This document shows, in pieces, positions 33,474 to 44,710 of a stretch of DNA of 64,000 nt (positions are counted from its first letter, which is position 1; each line of letters opens with the position of its first letter). Position numbers and translations under genes: made by a program. Origin of the DNA: Diphasiastrum complanatum (Eukaryota; Streptophyta; Lycopodiopsida; Lycopodiales; Lycopodiaceae); the NCBI GenBank assembly GCA_029204225.1, contig CM055096.1, positions 76,847,024 through 76,911,023 of the forward strand. Direction: 5' to 3'. The notes beneath the pieces were generated by a model. It saw only the letters and a list, made by a program, of their open reading frames with translations, was not told the origin of the DNA and did no database searches.

Positions 33474-33490
33474 GCATATATATACATATA
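33474..33490 (-). promoter_or_regulatory. Putative TATA region of LTP copy A
   Basis: An alternating TATATATACATATA stretch lies about 160 bp before the start codon. On the gene's strand it is preceded by a CT-rich tract, and CT/CA-rich pyrimidine runs follow it. The same arrangement is kept in copy B. Inferred from position only. Confidence 0.4.
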
Positions 33491-33689
33491 GGGGGCAGAG
33501 AGAGAGGGGGCCTGGGCCTGCGCGGGATGTTGAGAGCATCGTATCGAACGCGTAGCAAGAACGGCGGGAAGCTTCGTTCCTTGTAGCGGAGCCAAGCCAA
33601 GCCAAGGCTCAAGCCACGGATCTGGATTCGGGATCCTAATAAGAAGGGGAAAAGTTAAACTTTGTTGCACACCAAAAAGATTATGAATG

Positions 33690-34380
33690 AGACGCCATCA
33701 CCCATCTACATTCACACGGCTTTGGCATTTGCAAGTGCAATGCAATGCCAAGGCCTATTTGACTTTCAAAGAGGGGGGAATAACCTTAAGTGCCAATTGA
33801 AAGGCACTCTGTAAAGTTACCCTTGTGCTTGAAAGTGAACGAGAAAAGTTAGATTTCCCCATCTTTTGGCATTTGCAAGGCATAATGCATGTCTAAGGCC
33901 TACTTGATTTTCAATAAAAGGGCAAAACAAAAATTGAAAGGCAGTCTATAAAATTACCCTTCTAGTTAAAAGGAGAATGAGAGAAATGAAAATGTTTTTT
34001 TAGGTCACAAATTTAAAATTTTCCTTTAGGATTGTCTTCATGTAGGGTGAAATTATTTTCTTACATTTTTAAACTCAAAGGTGGTGTTGAAAGATGCATG
34101 TCATATGAAAGTTCAAAGTACAATTTTTGCAATCTGAAAGGTGTGCATGCTCATCAAATTGTCACCACCTTGGCATTTCCAAGTTGCAATGTTGAATGCA
34201 TGTTCAAGGCCTATTAGACTTTCAAGTAAGGACAAAATCATTCAAAGGGTAATTTGAAAGGCAGTCTATTTCAAGGAAAGGCAGAACAACGCTTACAGTC
34301 AATTGAATGCTTAGAGTCATATGAAAGTTCAAAATACGATCCCTTCAATATGAAAGGTGTGTGTGCACACCAATTTCAAG
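33690..34380. repeat. Degenerate tandem repeat, about 165 bp unit
   Basis: Three unequal copies (from about 33720, 33865 and 34165) share TTGGCATTTGCAA, AAGGCCTA-TTGA-TTTCAA and TTGAAAGGCAGTCTATAAA words. A second shared piece (CATATGAAAGTTCAAA, GAAAGGTGTG) occurs at 34100 and 34320. Two of the copies are present upstream of LTP copy B. Confidence 0.65.
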
Positions 34381-34639
34381 CTTGACCCGTGGTCGTGACG
34401 TCTTATCTTAGGCTCATCATAGAACTCTTATGTTGAGGCATATGAACAAAGATGCTAGGGTTTGCTAAGGAGCTGCCGGTGTGCGCATATCTGGCCCATA
34501 ATGCTAAAACAAGCATGATCCCCACCTTGTACAACGAATTCGCTGCCTATTGCTGAAGCTTTTGGCAGTGAATAGAATTTTTTTATCAGAAACAAACGGC
34601 CTTTGTAGCAGAATGGAGGCCAACTTCTGAGATTATTCA

Positions 34640-35250
34640 TAGATCAATGTTTCATTCAAGAAAACATAGGTTTCTGAGCAGAGCTGTCTTGGCAACCTTT
34701 CTAAGTGGAGCTGTCTTGGCAACCTTTCCTCAAGCCCAGACTCCATGATGAGATTGTCCGGCCCTCTGCCTGCAGGCTTCTACCAACCCACTCTTACCTC
34801 TCTAAATCTGAACAGCAATTCTTTCTTCTGTGATATCTTTCCTCAACAGCTCCTTGCATGTCAGGAGGTTATTTCTCGAAGCCTTGATCTAAGTAGAAAC
34901 AATTTTTCTGGCAAGTTATAGTGCGATTTTTGTCTCTCCCGCTACTGAGCTTTTTGAATGTTTCTTCAAACAATTTACAAGGACAGTTGTCGTCTGTCTT
35001 TGAAAATCTAGCACAGCTCCAAAGATCCAATCTGAGTTCGAAGAATTTTTCTGACCAAATTTCAGTGGGAATTTTCTTACTTTCGCAACTCAACTTTTTA
35101 AATCTTTCTTGGTTTCAAGAACAGCTGCCATCTGACTTTGGAAATCTAACACAGCTCCAAAGCCTTGAATCCGTTTTTCTCATTCCCAAAGTTTCATTCA
35201 AAATATGTTTAGTTCGATTACAAACTTTGAACTATATGGTTTTCTGGATA
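34640..35250 (+). pseudogene. Leucine-rich-repeat receptor-like relic
   Basis: Frames show LRR units of the plant extracellular type: LTSLNLNSNSFFCDIFPQ, then ISRSLDLSRNNFSGKL and a stop, then LSFLNVSSNNLQGQLSSVF, LAQLQRSNLSSKNFSDQISV, LNFLNLSW and FGNLTQLQSLES. They fit LxxLxLSxNxLxGxLP. The repeats share internal nucleotide similarity (near 34975 and 35130). A stop, a frame shift and missing ends show that it is broken. No transmembrane or kinase part is found, so a receptor kinase and a receptor-like protein are equally possible origins. Confidence 0.7.
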
Positions 35251-36579
35251 CATGTCTTATTCAGGGCTGTGTATGTATACGTGGGTGTGGGAAACCAGCT
35301 AGAGAAACCGTGCATTTGTGAAAACAATAATAACTCCAAGAGGCAAGGTAGTCTATCTTGTAGATAAACAAATAGTTGGTGGATGCATGATTTGGAAATT
35401 TCCACACTCTTGATGTATAAAGTCTTGACATCGATATCCATCCGAGTTTTGTTGGTTATGATCTATGCAAAATTGTATATTGCACAAAGAATGCTTGAAT
35501 AATGTAATGAAGAAGAGCATCTTGATTGTTATGAAGAAGAGCATCTCAAACTTGTGGTGCACAATTTTTTTTTTCAGCTCAATTGTCTTTCTGGTGCTAT
35601 TGTTTGTAGAGTATAATATCGCTCAGAACACTAGCGACCTGATGTCTAAGACAAAACCTTACATTGTGAGCGGGATGAAAAAACATTGCAGTTCCGACAT
35701 TGCAGGACAACCACCGAAGTTCGGTTAAGACCTGTCCACCTTCTCCTCCTCGCCATGGCCATTGCACCAATCCCTCGACGACACACCCCTTACATTCACA
35801 TTCACACCACGCTAAGATAAGAGTGATGATCAAGGCTTATAACACCTAATCTTGGGATTTGTATTTTTCATCTCATAGCTTGAGATTTCCTTGTAGAGTA
35901 ATCATTCATCATCGACAATCAGATACACCTATCCAATAATAATGATTTTCAAAAAATCAACATAATTATCTAGCATCTCTCAAACAGAAAAAACAAACAT
36001 CTCAAGTAGGCACACATTTTCTAGAAGTGTCTTGAGCCAGATACAGCATGGTATTTACAATTTGTCAAAAAGTAAAATTCCACAAATTTTTTAGTTTAGT
36101 TTTGTATACATTTTTCAAATAGAATCAATTTAAAGTATTGATATTCTAGTCATTATAGTTAGTACTAAATATCTCAAATATGCAGCAAATAAGTTAATTC
36201 TAGAATTTTTTTAATTGTTTAAAACACTTAAAATAATATTTTTTTGTCAATAAGCTGAACTTTTCTAGTTTAAAAATTTGAAATTATTCTGAAATTTTTT
36301 AAGTCAATAATTTGTTCACATTTGAATTTGTTGAATAGTAACAAATTTAGAAATGAAAAAAAACAATTGTTAGCTTAGGTTTTTTCAAATTTGTAAATTC
36401 TAATAAGATGAAAAAATATATATTTTTTAAATTTTATGTAAACTTAATGTTCAAAATCTTGGCATTTTAAAAAAAACAAGATTAGACTTTTTGAAAAAAT
36501 GGGTCTCTCAATCATTTTTCTTTCTTTTGGTCACTATGTTTTTGGATATTGTTGTAGGTTTGGAGAGGCCAGCAACACA
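35251..36579. other. No gene recognised
   Basis: The second half (about 35930-36500) is very AT-rich. Short open frames near 35600-35830 carry no recognisable motif. Confidence 0.4.
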
Positions 36580-36715
36580 ACACGATTGAGGTATGACAAG
36601 AGAGCTAAAAGAGCTCTACACATGATAAAGATGAATGTTACCAATGAACTTCTCAAGGAAGTTGGTAAGTGTACTTCATCAAGTGAGACTTGGGAAGCTT
36701 TGAAGAAGAATCCAC
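36580..36715 (+). pseudogene. Isolated copia gag fragment
   Basis: RYDKRAKRALHMIKMNVTNE followed by LLKEVGKCTSSSETWEALKK is nearly identical to residues of the gag at 16421 (RYDKIAKRALHMIKMNVTNE). The match covers only about 130 bp and starts and stops abruptly in unrelated AT-rich DNA. This suggests a filler or captured fragment rather than a decayed element. Confidence 0.85.
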
Positions 36716-37509
36716 TAATATAAACCTTGATATCAAGCTTCTATGTAACGTAGCTTTTCTCAAATATAAATAAATAAAAAAAATTTAAATATATAAATAT
36801 TTCATCGGACAACATGTGGAAATGCTATTGGATGTTGAGGCCTGCCCTTCCAGCTCATCATTGCCCGAAGAGGCCCAAACATATTGAAAATGAATATGAA
36901 AGAAGGTGAAAATGAGAAAATCGATGTAGATCTAATGTAAATGCATTATCAAATCATGGTTTATAGGGCCAACTAGAGTTAACTTGCAGCGTCAAAAAGT
37001 TTAATTTTTCAAATTTTTCTGCCTACACATATTTTCAGATTCATAGCTTTCTACACATAACAAATGGCGCCATCAAGGACGCCATGCTCCTCGATTGACT
37101 ATGTGATTCTCTTCAATGAGAAAGATGACACTGACTTATGGGTGCCAAGAAAATATTCAAAAAACTCTTGGATTTTGATACATCCATAATCAAAAGAAAC
37201 ATTTCGAAAATGCAAAACGACAAAACTATCATTTTGATCCTATTGGAAGGCCAAAATTTTGGATATCAAAACATCATCAAGAGAAAAATCTATATTCGAA
37301 ATATTAGGCCAACATGTATATATGCATTCAAAGATAAATGTGCAAGGATTCAACCGTCAGGATCACAAAAAAAACAACTATGAGTATTAATATATTACCA
37401 TACTTTTATTTTTCTCATTCATAATTATTTAATATTAAATAGCCAATCTAATCATTTTTCTCTTGCAAATTTATATCCATCCAATATAAGTGAATGAGAT
37501 TTAACTGGA
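36716..37509. other. No gene recognised
   Basis: AT-rich. A Lys/Ile-rich open frame at 37138-37383 shows no known motif. Confidence 0.4.
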
Positions 37510-37700
37510 TCTCTTGCAGGTGTGTTAGATGTAGTACATACTGATATTGGACAATTGCAATATAGAGGTAGAACTGCAAAATATCTCGTTGATTATGGAA
37601 TTTTCTTTTATGAATCTATTTATATTCTTGATATAAAAGGAGGTTTTGTAATAGACCCAATTCCATTACCTAGTTTTGAAAGTGATGAATGGGAATAATG
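37510..37700 (+). pseudogene. Possible copia integrase fragment
   Basis: The open stretch VLDVVHTDIGQLQYRGRT, AKYLVDYGIFFYES resembles the start of a copia integrase core (LLDVVHTDICG...YFVTFIDDYSR), including the first catalytic Asp in HTD. The likeness fades after 40 residues. Tentative. Confidence 0.35.
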
Positions 37701-37734
37701 GGCCCTTATCGGCGCGCATTTGGACCTCATTTTT

Positions 37735-37822
37735 ATCTACGGGGAGGTGCAAGGGGGGCAACGCCCCCCTACTACTGTCGTTGGGAGGGTCCAAGGGGGG
37801 GGGTGGGTGCGCCCCCCCTGAA
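37735..37822. repeat. GC-rich stem-loop pair
   Basis: GGGGGGCAACGCCCCCC (37755-37771) and a long G run followed by GTGCGCCCCCC (37793-37818) each pair with themselves. Such G/C hairpins are common inside some plant LTRs, but no LTR ends are visible here. Confidence 0.6.
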
Positions 37823-38134
37823 GTAAAAAGTGAGGTACAATTGTTCTACAGTTCTCTATCTTTGACCCATTGGAACCATTTTTTATTGTAACGAATAAAC
37901 TAGAAGTTAGTTTTGAATTTTTATCTTTGACAGATCCCAGCATGGATTAATGCACCTGAACTAGATAGTAATAATGTTTTTAATTAGAGCTTTTATCTGA
38001 TACCCATATTGTCCAAAAAAAATAAAAAAAATAAAAATGATTCTTAACGATTCTGGAATTTTTCCAAATCGTGATTCAGAATCGTAGTGCATCTATGGTT
38101 TATGTGTACTTGAAATCCTATAAAATTGAAAATT

Positions 38135-38386
38135 CTATTCAGTAAATTTTTCTATATTTTTTTCTAAATCAGCATCAAGAGCTTGATAGAGTACAATATC
38201 TTGTCTTGTTATTTCTCCTTCATCTTTATTAGTAATGATTGATATGCCCTTTTGATTGTATATTACAACGTCTGCACATGAGCAACCTGAAAGGCTATTA
38301 AGGCAGACAGCTTTCTTTTTTGCACATTCGGCGCCCTCAATTTCTACAACAAAATATTTACCATTCGATACAAAAATCTTTACCAA
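38135..38386 (-). CDS. Hypothetical small ORF
   Basis: 83 codons, MVKIFVSNGKYFVVEIEGAE, with CAKKKAVCLNSLSGCSC and a charged C-terminal half (DEGEITRQDIVLYQALDADL). The composition is protein-like rather than random, but I recognise no family. It has no visible promoter, and its surroundings are repeat debris. It may be part of an unknown element. Confidence 0.25.
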   Translation of the reverse strand: MVKIFVSNGKYFVVEIEGAECAKKKAVCLNSLSGCSCADVVIYNQKGISIITNKDEGEITRQDIVLYQALDADLEKNIEKFTE

Positions 38387-39234
38387 CTCTTGTCACAATT
38401 TATACACTTTGTCGGGATTGTATGGGTCAAGAGTGAACTATCATTACAAACAAGGTGGGTGAGCAATTTTCTACCAACGATATTCAAGAAATAAGAATTA
38501 AATAGGATGAAAAAAACAACATATGAACAAAATTTTACTTTGTCAATATCAACGTCCACTTGTCAGTGGTACCAGTCAAAAAATAGTTTTGTATTATACA
38601 ACACGAACCAAACACAACTAAAAAAATTGTTTTGCTGCACAAACTACAAATATTGAATGAAAACTATTAAAATTATCATAAATAATTTATTCATGCTAAG
38701 ATGAAAAATTTAAGACAAAAAAAGATCCATACGATCAGCAATAAATATTATATACCTTGAAAAATTTATGTTTATTTTGCCAATAGAATTTGCCGTTGTT
38801 GGTATTTTTAGAATGACTGTATGAAGTAGAGAATCAAATTCTCTATGTGTATTCTCAACTGAATTTATTTTTACACAGAGAAAATTTCATACTCTCTTAT
38901 TTATTTTGACAGAAAGAATGTTTAGGCTCCAATGTCGGCTGCAACATTCAAAATGAAATTAGAATCAACGTTGCAAAGAATATAAACATCAAAATAAAAG
39001 CCATCAAAACTAAACTAGAAAAACTTAATTATTTTCATATGGAATCAAATTTTATTTGGCCACTGGACTACACTTGATGAAATAAACAACCGCATCAAAT
39101 TTGGCCTCCTTTGCCTTACTACAGTCATGAAGAAATGATTAACAACAAGAATGTCTCTTCGCAAAGATGGAAGAGACAATCAAACAAGTCGTCATCACTC
39201 ACATTTATTGATTGTTCACTATTATTTTTCAGAG
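38387..39234. other. No gene recognised
   Basis: AT-rich DNA with no convincing open frame on either strand. Confidence 0.4.
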
Positions 39235-39500
39235 AGTTCAAAGTTGGAAGCATGGAGGAATCATTGCATTTACATTCTATTTGGTTCTTCATGTTCTAGT
39301 TACATCTTGATGTGTAAAATTGAAGCATCCAAAGTGGATACTATTCTCTATATCAATTATGGAAGCTACTTTAAATCATTGGAAAAACACTTGTTTATGA
39401 AGCATAGGACTTCACTTGGAGTGTTCTCGAAGTTTATGCTAAAACTAGTTGAAGATAGAGTGTGAGAAATTTCAACTAGTTTATTATTCTGGTCATATTT
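39235..39500 (+). pseudogene. copia 3' end and LTR stub (family of 15175)
   Basis: The frame ends LFMKHRTSLGVFSKFMLKLV, the usual copia C-terminus, then polypurine-like GAAGATAGAG and an LTR start TGTGAGAAATTTCAACTAG at 39461. The LTR is cut off after about 40 bp, where an unrelated open stretch begins. The parallel stretch before the LTR at 41922 (41740-41921) is a more decayed copy of the same region. Confidence 0.7.
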
Positions 39501-39504
39501 CTAT

Positions 39505-40675
39505 AAGAACTGACCCAGCACCAGGACCGATCAATGCAGACGGATACACCAGCTGCAGATACATCGGAAAAGGTCGCCCAAACTGATCCAATTTTCAGGC
39601 AATTACAGAGAGATCAATCAGTGCATATCGATGTTGATGTTGCTGACAAGCCCAAACCAACTGTCAAAGTTGTAGCAGAAGTGCCATCCACTGTTGCAAC
39701 ATTACCAGTAGCAGTGATCCGGCAGCAGAACGAAGTGACACTAGGTGGCAGTGTCAAAAGGAAAAACAAAATAGTTTACCCACTACTAAAGTTAGAATTT
39801 CAGACATTCCAAGAAGAACTAACAAGTTTTTTACCTCCCTTATATAGTCCAGAAAATGGAGAATGGATTGGATTATCTCTTTTTACCAAAACTTTTTGGT
39901 AACACCAAAGAGCAATGGGAAAGACCTTGGACTTTCGCCAACCTAAACAGCTTCTGGGCCAAACTACCAAAAAGGTGTCTTGGCCTTAGCCATTGTTCTT
40001 CAATGTGCAAACTAATTACATTCACATGATGTTTGTATATATACATTTTGGAACATTCAAAAATAATATTTTTCCTACTCTGGACGAGTATGTGAATAAG
40101 CTAGAGATAATAAATATTTTTGATGTTAAAGAAATTGTTCCTAGTCCTACACCCATCTCTCCCAAATTTGCAAGCCAACTTCTTTTCTCTGACCTGTGGT
40201 CAATCTACACAAATTGGAAAATTAACTATTCTCGATACTTGGAAGAAGTAAAAGCAAACAATTTACTTTGATCCACTAATTCAGTAACCAAACCATATTA
40301 TACATACAGCCATGTAAATATTGCTTTTCTCATTTCCTATGCACTCTTATCCATCCAACAATTCTACATAAAAGAAAAATTTCCAGAATATTCGTATGCA
40401 GCTTCTGAGATGTCTGAATTCTTGACTGAGGATAGTTGGTATGCTCATCTTGTGAAACATACACTGATTGATAACCCGCTTGGACCACTGGGCAATCAAG
40501 GAATGGGTGGTTATCCTAATTTATCATTTCAAGAAGATTATATGCAAAGGAACAATTGTTTCCTCGCTACCAAAGGCATGACACTTGAACAAGTCAATGT
40601 AGAGAATGAAGCCTAACCTAGACAATCTTTCACTGAAAACCAGCCACCAGAAAAAGACAACGAAGAATGTGATTA
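39505..40675 (+). pseudogene. Unidentified retroelement ORF, broken in three
   Basis: Three open pieces follow one another. 39534-39902 (MQTDTPAADTSEKVAQTDPI, VVAEVPSTVATLPVAVIRQQ) is acidic and Thr/Val-rich. 39993-40271 (FPTLDEYVNKLEIINIFDVK, LFSDLWSIYTNWKINYSRYL) looks globular. 40410-40616 (MSEFLTEDSWYAHLVKHTLI) precedes a short tail. One frame change and stops separate them. The frame is followed by a polypurine tract and an LTR, so it is the last gene of an LTR element, or its only one. No zinc knuckle, protease, polymerase or integrase motif is visible. It might be gag or an extra 3' protein. Confidence 0.45.
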
Positions 40676-40712
40676 GACTGTTTGCGAGCCACTACATAGT
40701 TGAGGAAGGGGA

Positions 40713-41181
40713 TGTGTGGAGGCCTATGATCCCACATTATCCAAATTAAATGTTTTAGATTGTAAATTTTCAATTTTTGTACATGAAAATATGCTATAGT
40801 GTCTAAATCAATGTAAAAGCCTATTTGCATCTTGTAAATTCATTGTAATTAAGAACTTGCAACGTTTTTGGGCGATGTTCTAGAGCGACACATTATCTGA
40901 TCCCAACCGACACCTTAACGGATGGTGATCGACGGTTAGGCTAGTGCTTGTCTTTATAAGGGCGACACTCAGAGCCATTGTACACACGCAGAGATTCAGC
41001 TATCAATAGAGAGAAGAGAGCCAGTTTCATAGCTTGTGCATTCCTTTTCTTTGTTATCTATTACAGTTACACTTCTTATCAATTGAGCGAACACACTCTG
41101 AGTTATTCTATAACTAATTTTGATAGACATTTGTTTGCGACATTCACTCTTCACTTGTACTGAATTCCAGATTTTCTAACA
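40713..41181 (+). repeat. LTR of an unidentified retroelement
   Basis: It starts TGTGTGGAGGCCTATG after the purine tract TGAGGAAGGGGA and ends TTTTCTAACA, about 469 bp. It has a TATA-like TTTATAAGG at 40953 with CG-richer surroundings, unlike the copia LTRs nearby. The next bases TGGATTTAC could be a primer site for a tRNA other than initiator Met. Confidence 0.6.
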
Positions 41182-41690
41182 TGGATTTACAAGCGACATA
41201 TGAGAGAGACAATTCTAACTAATGTGTGCAGGGAATTAGACGAAGCCTAAAGCATAATTCTAAACAAAAACCTCTTTTAGTTTTGAATTAGCTATGTGTT
41301 TAGATACAGAACTCAATTGACATTCTGCTTTGTTTGCTTTCTGTGATAAGAATTAATTCCTTGTGCTTGTTGAGATAAATCAAAAGCTGAACAGATTATG
41401 TTGTGAAGGATCATTTTGCTTGTTGTTGGTAGATTAATTTGCTTACTGTTGTCCTAAGAACCTGGAAGATAACGTACCCTTCTATACCTTCAGACCTTGA
41501 CCAAATCGTTTCATCCTTGGTGTTTCTGGACGCCAATGTACTCAATATCTTTGAATAACCAAAACTTGTCATTGTAGTATTCCGCTTTGAATATTACATC
41601 CATCATCTATCCAACACCACTTATCAATCTAAAAGAGAATATTTCTCTCTCTCTCTTGCGGAATGATAAATTCTTTTATACTACTTAATT
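41182..41690 (+). other. No gene recognised; possible leader
   Basis: If the preceding LTR is a 5' LTR, this would be its leader. I see no gag afterwards, because copia debris begins near 41700. Confidence 0.35.
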
Positions 41691-41921
41691 CATTGATTTT
41701 GTGAAAATCTATAACGACTAGGCTACCACAACATTCTACTTGGTTCTTCATGTTCTAGTTACATCTTCATGTGTAAAATTGATGTAAGAAATAGTGGAGC
41801 ATCCAATATAGACAATATTCTCTAACCTTGAGAAGGAGTTCTATACTTAGGATGAAGATCATTCTAAAGTTGGATCAAAGTAGTATGGTTAAAACTATGC
41901 TAAAACTAGTTGAAGAGGGAG

Positions 41922-42642
<721 letters not shown>

Positions 42643-42711
42643 ATCATTCTCTGCGCTTGCAAGCGATATTCTGTTTTTCAATTTTTTTAAGTTTGTCTTG
42701 CTATTTTTAAC

Positions 42712-43780
42712 ATGATGGCTAAGGTCAAGTCCACTGCCCATGCCAAAACATATGTACAGCCACCCCTTGCCCATTTCTCTCTTGGAATTGGCCGACAACG
42801 TGGTAGAAAGTAGGTCTGGTTGAGGGAGATTAAGAAACTTCATAAATCACCCAAGTTGTTGATTCCAAAAGCTCCCTTCAGTCGATCTATGTGGAATGTC
42901 ATGATGTCACTCAGTCTTTATGTCAGATTCATCATCATGTAGGCCTTACAAGGTGTTGTAGAGGACTATTTGTCTCAATTTTTGAGAATTCTGTTCTTCT
43001 GGTCGTGCATGGTAAGCGTGTTACCATCATGCCCAAGGATTTCATAATTCTCAAAAGACTTCGAGAGCGTTATTCAAATTCCCATCTGGATAACGTCAGC
43101 ACCTCTTGAGATCTACCTCTGAATAGAACAGACCTCTCCACCACCTCAAATAAGAAAAGGAAGCAGTCTATCCGTACAAAATCTTGATCTCAAAGGCAAA
43201 ATACTTTTCTTCCTCTTGAAGTCATCCCTACAAAGCAGCTTCACATTGTCCTTACCACTAGTTCAACATCTTTGAACTTTGAATCAAACTCAGAATCAGT
43301 TTTCGATGCTCCTATTACTCATCAACCTCCTCAAAAGGTTTCTTTCCTGAAGGTCAAGATAACCCAAGAGGAGCTTGATAAGAAATCTGTAAATTTTGTT
43401 TCCACATCCATTCAGAACCTTGTACATAATCTTTTTGTAATAATCCCATACGATTCTCAATAGATTTATTTTGATTCCGATCATTATAATGAATATGAAT
43501 CCTACTTAGCAAATAAAATTGATATGCTCGACAATTATTTTGACTTTTTTATTCTAGATATTAATAGAAGCTTTTGATTAGGTCCAAAAATTTGTGAAGA
43601 GCTAAAGAATAAAAATGTCGAGATATCAGAGACTATTGTTGAAGTCGGCCAAAATTATTTGCAGCACAATATCAATCTCGATTCCAAAACTTTTTTGATA
43701 TATATCTCCATGAATGAGCCTCCATCTCCATCTTGCCACAAGATGCCATCATCACTTGCTGACTTGACCATGAATGAGTG
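42712..43780 (+). pseudogene. Histone H3-like relic with a long C-terminal tail
   Basis: From 42715 the frame reads MAKVKSTAHAKTYVQPPLAH, then after a TAG at 42811 [20 protein letters not shown] and PFSRSM (histone H3: [23 protein letters not shown]). Later come [13 protein letters not shown] (H3: ALQEAAEAYLVGLF) and, in another frame, [20 protein letters not shown] (H3: [20 protein letters not shown]). The order covers the histone fold without introns. In the frame of the last piece a protein-like tail of about 220 codons continues (TSNKKRKQSIR, KVSFLKVKITQEELDKKSVN, CEELKNKNVEISETIVEVG), broken by stops. No H3 or CenH3 I know of has such a tail. Likely a retrocopy or element-captured H3 variant, now dead. 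Confidence 0.65.
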
Positions 43781-43782
43781 AC

Positions 43783-44380
43783 ATAATGAGTCTCCTTTAG
43801 TTTCATTTCCATTAGCAAAACCAGCCAAGAATTCTAGTACAACTCCAACATCAAAGTGATGCAAACCAATGTAGCTAGTTTCACCGTATCTTGACAATTT
43901 GCACACATTCACATGAAATTGTTCAAACATGAGATAGAACAAGTAAAGTAAACTTGAACAACACTTACTTGTTGCTCCTTTGACCTTGAGTCTTCAAACA
44001 CCTGCAAAACTAGATCCAAAACATCTTTGCCAATTGACTCTCCTTTGATGCTCTTGACTAGCTCCAAATTGTCATCTTCTCTCTTGTGTTGTTGAAGCCC
44101 TTTGAGATCAACCTCTTGATCTTCCACTTGACCATCAAAGTCATTTGCTAAGACCTATTTTCCAGATCCATTTGTTGCTTGAAAACCATGAAAATAGACC
44201 TCCACTTGCATATCACATCTACACAAGAAAATCCACCAAAACATGTGAGAAAAGCAAAATGAGTCACTTCCACTTGCTTACCCTTCTCATCACACGTGAG
44301 CCTTAAAGGTTGTTATCTTTTCCTTGATGTCCTCCTTGGATTTTGAATTGATAAAGGCCCTTCATCATCAACATCCAAAG
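43783..44380 (-). pseudogene. copia fragment: left part of the split minus-strand element
   Basis: Read leftward from 44380: DVDDEGPLSIQNPRRTSRKR (the Pro-Arg-Arg spacer after integrase), DEKGKQVEVTHFAFLT, then GLQQHKREDDNLELVKSIKG and VNVCKLSRYGETSYI, the segment also found at 19320-19792. It continues the element at 49638-51350 across the insertion 44381-49637. The normal RT region does not follow. Frameshifts are present. Confidence 0.7.
44376..44380. repeat. Target-site duplication CAAAG, left
   Basis: CAAAG directly before the LTR at 44381, repeated at 49638-49642 directly after the 3' LTR. Confidence 0.85.
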
Positions 44381-44505
44381 TGTTGGATTTATTTCTTCTA
44401 TTCTCCTAAATCCTATGTTAATCTGCCTCCATTCATGCTGCTGCATTTTTAGTCAGTACACGCACCGAGAGAATTGAATGGATTGATGCTCTCATCTCTC
44501 TGACA
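44381..44505 (+). repeat. 5' LTR with a large internal deletion
   Basis: Starts TGTTGGATTTATTTCTTC and ends CTCTCTGACA. The break lies near GCATTTTTAGTCAGT, where the 3' LTR has about 900 bp more. Confidence 0.85.
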
Positions 44506-44517
44506 TGGTATCAGAGC
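44506..44517 (+). promoter_or_regulatory. tRNA-Met primer-binding site
   Basis: TGGTATCAGAGC directly after the shortened 5' LTR. Confidence 0.9.
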
Positions 44518-44710
44518 GAAAGATATCAGAACCTATCTAATTTTTTAAGCAGTTTCATTTCAGAACTATTTCTATAGCCTGATAAGCTTCCACAGAAACA
44601 AGACTCTACTAGCCGATAGAGTGATTGTCTTCTTGTTCCTTAATTTAGCACCATATTTTCATACTTAAGTGACTGATAGTTACTCCTATCGCTTAGACTA
44701 ATCTTCCACA

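Larger units (their letters stand above)
32386..34035 (-). repeat. Inverted duplication, copy A
   Basis: The reverse complement of this stretch matches 62331-64000 almost base for base by eye, with scattered substitutions and small indels. It includes a whole gene with promoter and 3' flank. The left limit is set only by the end of the window in copy B. The right limit lies near 34035, where copy B meets a gypsy LTR. Confidence 0.9.

Noticed and set aside
42712-43110. A working histone H3 gene
   Set aside because: A stop codon and frameshifts lie inside the histone fold.
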